A stretch of 8,560 nucleotides of DNA from Acetobacteraceae bacterium (GTDB taxonomy: Bacteria > Pseudomonadota > Alphaproteobacteria > Acetobacterales > Acetobacteraceae): the NCBI GenBank assembly GCA_019689515.1, contig JADGHI010000139.1, positions 1 to 8,560 on the forward strand. Direction: 5' to 3'. A program made the position numbers and the translations under genes. The notes below the pieces were generated by a model. That model worked only from the letters and a program-made list of their open reading frames with translations. It had not been told where the DNA came from and did not search any database. Below, one piece after another: positions 6,883 to 8,560 of this stretch (positions are counted from its first letter, which is position 1; each line of letters starts with the position of its first letter).

Positions 6883-7530
6883 ATGGTCGCCTGGTTCCGC
6901 CGCATCCTGCCCCGCGAGGAGCGCTTTTTCGAATTGTTCGACCGCCACGCGGAATTCGTCGCGGCCGGCGCTGCGGAGCTCCGCGCGATGCTCGATGGGG
7001 GCGATGCGGTGGCGAAGCACTACGCCGCGGTGCTCGCCCGCGAGGACGACGCGGACGCGGTGACGCGCGAGGTGGTGCAAGCGGTCCGGCGCACCTTCGT
7101 CACGCCCTTCGACCGCGGCGACATCCAGGGCCTGATCAGCCGGATGGACGACGCGATCGACGAGATGAAGAAGACCGCCAAGACCATCTCGCTGTTCGGG
7201 ATGCGGGAGTTCGACGAGGACATGCGCCAGATGGGCGACGCGGCCGTGCGCTGCGCCGCGATCCTGCGCGAGACGGTCCCGTTGCTCGCCGCAATTGGCC
7301 GCAACGCCGGGCGGATCAACGCCCTCTGCGAGCAGATCCGCCAGATCGAGGGCGAGGCGGACGACGTGCACGACGCCGGCGTCACCGCCCTCTACCGGCG
7401 CTGCCAGGCCAAGGGCGACGCGCTGAGCTACATCGCGGCGAGCGCGGTGTTCGACCGGCTGGAGCGCGTGGTGGACCGCTTCGACGACATCGCCAACGAG
7501 ATCGAGGGCATCGTGGTCGAGCACGTCTGA
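6883..7530 (+). CDS. DUF47 family (PhoU-like) phosphate transport accessory protein
   Basis: An intact 215-aa protein of the DUF47/PhoU-divergent family. It is all-helical in character and soluble, with no signal peptide. It starts MVAWFRRILPREERFFELFD, the usual opening of the family (a basic F..L.P.E..FF.LF stretch). The central RGDIQGLISRMDDAIDEMKK (about 84-103) and the later RLERVVDRFDDIANEIEGIV (about 191-210) are the acidic paired helices that in PhoU-like folds bind metal. ATG 6883 follows GAGAGGA at suitable spacing. The gene lies 19 bases ahead of a PiT permease, the typical arrangement, in which DUF47 proteins are thought to regulate or assist low-affinity phosphate uptake. The frame is undamaged, in contrast to the region to its left. 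Confidence 0.92.
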   Translation: MVAWFRRILPREERFFELFDRHAEFVAAGAAELRAMLDGGDAVAKHYAAVLAREDDADAVTREVVQAVRRTFVTPFDRGDIQGLISRMDDAIDEMKKTAKTISLFGMREFDEDMRQMGDAAVRCAAILRETVPLLAAIGRNAGRINALCEQIRQIEGEADDVHDAGVTALYRRCQAKGDALSYIAASAVFDRLERVVDRFDDIANEIEGIVVEHV

Positions 7531-7549
7531 GCCGAAGCGGCCCCGCCCG

Positions 7550-8560
7550 ATGGAACCGACCCTGGCCCTGCCGCTGCTCGCCGGCCTGATCGCCGTCGCG
7601 CTGCTGTTCGACTTCCTCAACGGCCTGCACGACGCGGCGAACGCGATCGCCACCATCGTCTCCACGCGGGTCCTGCGGCCGCACTACGCGGTCGTCTGGG
7701 CGGCGTTCTTCAACTTCATCGCCTTCCTGTTCTTCGGCGCGCATGTGGCGCAGACGATCGGCACCGGGATCGTGGACCCCCAGATCGTGGACCCACGGGT
7801 GATCTTCGGTGCGCTGGCCGGCGCGATCGCCTGGAACCTCATCACCTGGGCCGCCGGCATCCCCTCGAGCAGCTCGCACGCGCTGGTGGGCGGGCTGCTC
7901 GGGGCCGGCATCGCCAAGGCGGGCTTCGGCGTGATCGTCTGGTGGGGGCTCGGCAAGACCCTGGCGGCGATCGTGCTCTCGCCGATGATCGGGATGATCC
8001 TGGCGCTGGTGCTGGTGTTCGTCGTCTCCTGGATCTGCGCGCGCGCCACGCCCTTCACGGTGGACCAGGCGTTCCGCTCGCTGCAGTTCCTCTCTGCCTC
8101 GCTCTACTCGCTCGGGCACGGGGGCAACGACGCGCAGAAGACGATGGGCATCATCGCCGTGCTGCTGTTCTCGCAGGGCCTGCTGGGGCCGACCTTCCAC
8201 GTGCCGTTCTGGGTGGTCATCAGCTGCTACGCGGCGATGGGGCTCGGCACGCTGTTCGGCGGCTGGCGGATCGTCCGGACGATGGGGTCGAAGATCACGC
8301 GGCTGACGCCGATGCAGGGCTTCTGCGCGGAGACCGGCGGGGCGATCACGCTGTTCATGGCGACGGGGCTCGGCGTCCCGGTCTCGACGACGCACACCAT
8401 CACCGGCGCGATCGTCGGCGTCGGCGCCGCGCGACGCGTCTCTGCGGTGCGCTGGGGCGTCGCGGGGAACATCGTCCTCGCCTGGATCATCACCGTGCCC
8501 GCCGCCGCCGCCCGCGCGGCGGCCGGCGGGGGGGCGGTGTCTTATACACAAGTCCCACGC
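7550..8560 (+). CDS. pit: PiT-family inorganic phosphate transporter (3' end missing)
   Basis: An integral-membrane low-affinity phosphate permease, normally driven by ion symport. It opens at ATG 7550, 19 bases after the DUF47 stop, and stays open to the window end (337 codons). The two PiT repeats are clear: FDFLNGLHDAANAIATIVST near residues 20-39 and SLGHGGNDAQKTMGII near 188-203, each in a hydrophobic multi-helix half; PSSSSHALVGG and PVSTTHTITGAIVG are the matching second motifs of each half. Bacterial short-form members are about 330-340 aa and end with a helix like WIITVPAAAAxAA. That helix is reached at about 8510, after which the translation (RAAAGGGAVSYTQVPR) stops looking like the family, because the last ~25 bases resemble sequencing adapter. 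The true last 10-20 codons are therefore probably missing. Ribosome site before ATG is weak, suggesting coupling to the upstream gene. Confidence 0.92.
   Translation, partial: MEPTLALPLLAGLIAVALLFDFLNGLHDAANAIATIVSTRVLRPHYAVVWAAFFNFIAFLFFGAHVAQTIGTGIVDPQIVDPRVIFGALAGAIAWNLITWAAGIPSSSSHALVGGLLGAGIAKAGFGVIVWWGLGKTLAAIVLSPMIGMILALVLVFVVSWICARATPFTVDQAFRSLQFLSASLYSLGHGGNDAQKTMGIIAVLLFSQGLLGPTFHVPFWVVISCYAAMGLGTLFGGWRIVRTMGSKITRLTPMQGFCAETGGAITLFMATGLGVPVSTTHTITGAIVGVGAARRVSAVRWGVAGNIVLAWIITVPAAAARAAAGGGAVSYTQVPR
8537..8560. other. Probable Nextera/Tn5 mosaic-end adapter residue at contig end
   Basis: TCTTATACACA at 8540-8550 is identical to the core of the Tn5 mosaic end used in Nextera libraries (CTGTCTCTTATACACATCT). 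The preceding TGTC and the following CCCACG (8554-8559) also fit that adapter (…CGAGCCCACGAG…) allowing for small gaps. Base composition changes abruptly to AT-rich here. Read on the other strand it would start MCIRHR, close to the MCIRDR adapter artefact seen at protein starts from metagenome contigs. This is not a genomic feature. Confidence 0.8.

Noticed and set aside
5680..7665. A 661-codon open frame on the minus strand across boxR and the phosphate genes
   Set aside because: It lies antisense to the clear DUF47 and PiT genes, is low-complexity (Arg/Ala/Pro/Gly-rich) and contains only one short piece of boxR (AVGERLRVLRARRG). It is open because high GC makes stop codons rare.
7382..8551. 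A 389-codon minus-strand frame starting MCIRHR
   Set aside because: It is antisense to the PiT gene, and its start lies in adapter-like sequence.

Overview
The window is very GC-rich DNA (codons end almost always in G or C) from a proteobacterium. Gene content and protein style suggest an alphaproteobacterium, plausibly Acetobacteraceae/Rhodospirillales, but that is an inference. There are no rRNA, tRNA, CRISPR or recognisable insertion-sequence features.

Layout: (1) 1-1146 is the 3' part of an argininosuccinate-lyase-like gene, cut by the left edge. (2) 1107-2930, minus strand, is a feruloyl-CoA-synthase-like acyl-CoA synthetase broken by one in-frame TAG. (3) 2931-3102 is a divergent upstream region carrying a palindrome-like site. 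(4) 3103-6696 is the remnant of an aerobic benzoyl-CoA ('box') degradation locus: a benzoate-CoA ligase gene with an internal deletion and frameshifts, an intact alpha/beta hydrolase, a chimeric scrap in which the first codons of boxC run straight into the last third of boxA (boxB entirely absent), an intact hotdog thioesterase and, convergent to it, a boxR-like regulator (HTH plus shikimate-kinase-like domain) with several frameshifts and a ruined Walker A motif. (5) 6883-8560 is an intact phosphate module: a DUF47 (PhoU-like) protein followed by a PiT-family phosphate permease that runs off the right edge. The last ~25 bases look like degraded Nextera/Tn5 sequencing adapter, not genome.

How the genes fit together: in the box pathway benzoate is activated to benzoyl-CoA (ligase), epoxidised (BoxA reductase plus BoxB oxygenase) and ring-cleaved (BoxC), under a BoxR-type repressor that senses benzoyl-CoA. 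Here every core step and the regulator are broken, and the neighbouring feruloyl-CoA synthase is broken too. The hydrolase, the thioesterase and the flanking genes keep clean frames. Two near-identical sites (TGCA-N6-TGCA type) lie upstream of the ligase remnant and the boxC remnant, in opposite orientation, and look like the old shared operator. The main message is gene decay of an aromatic-acid catabolic island. I see no new system.
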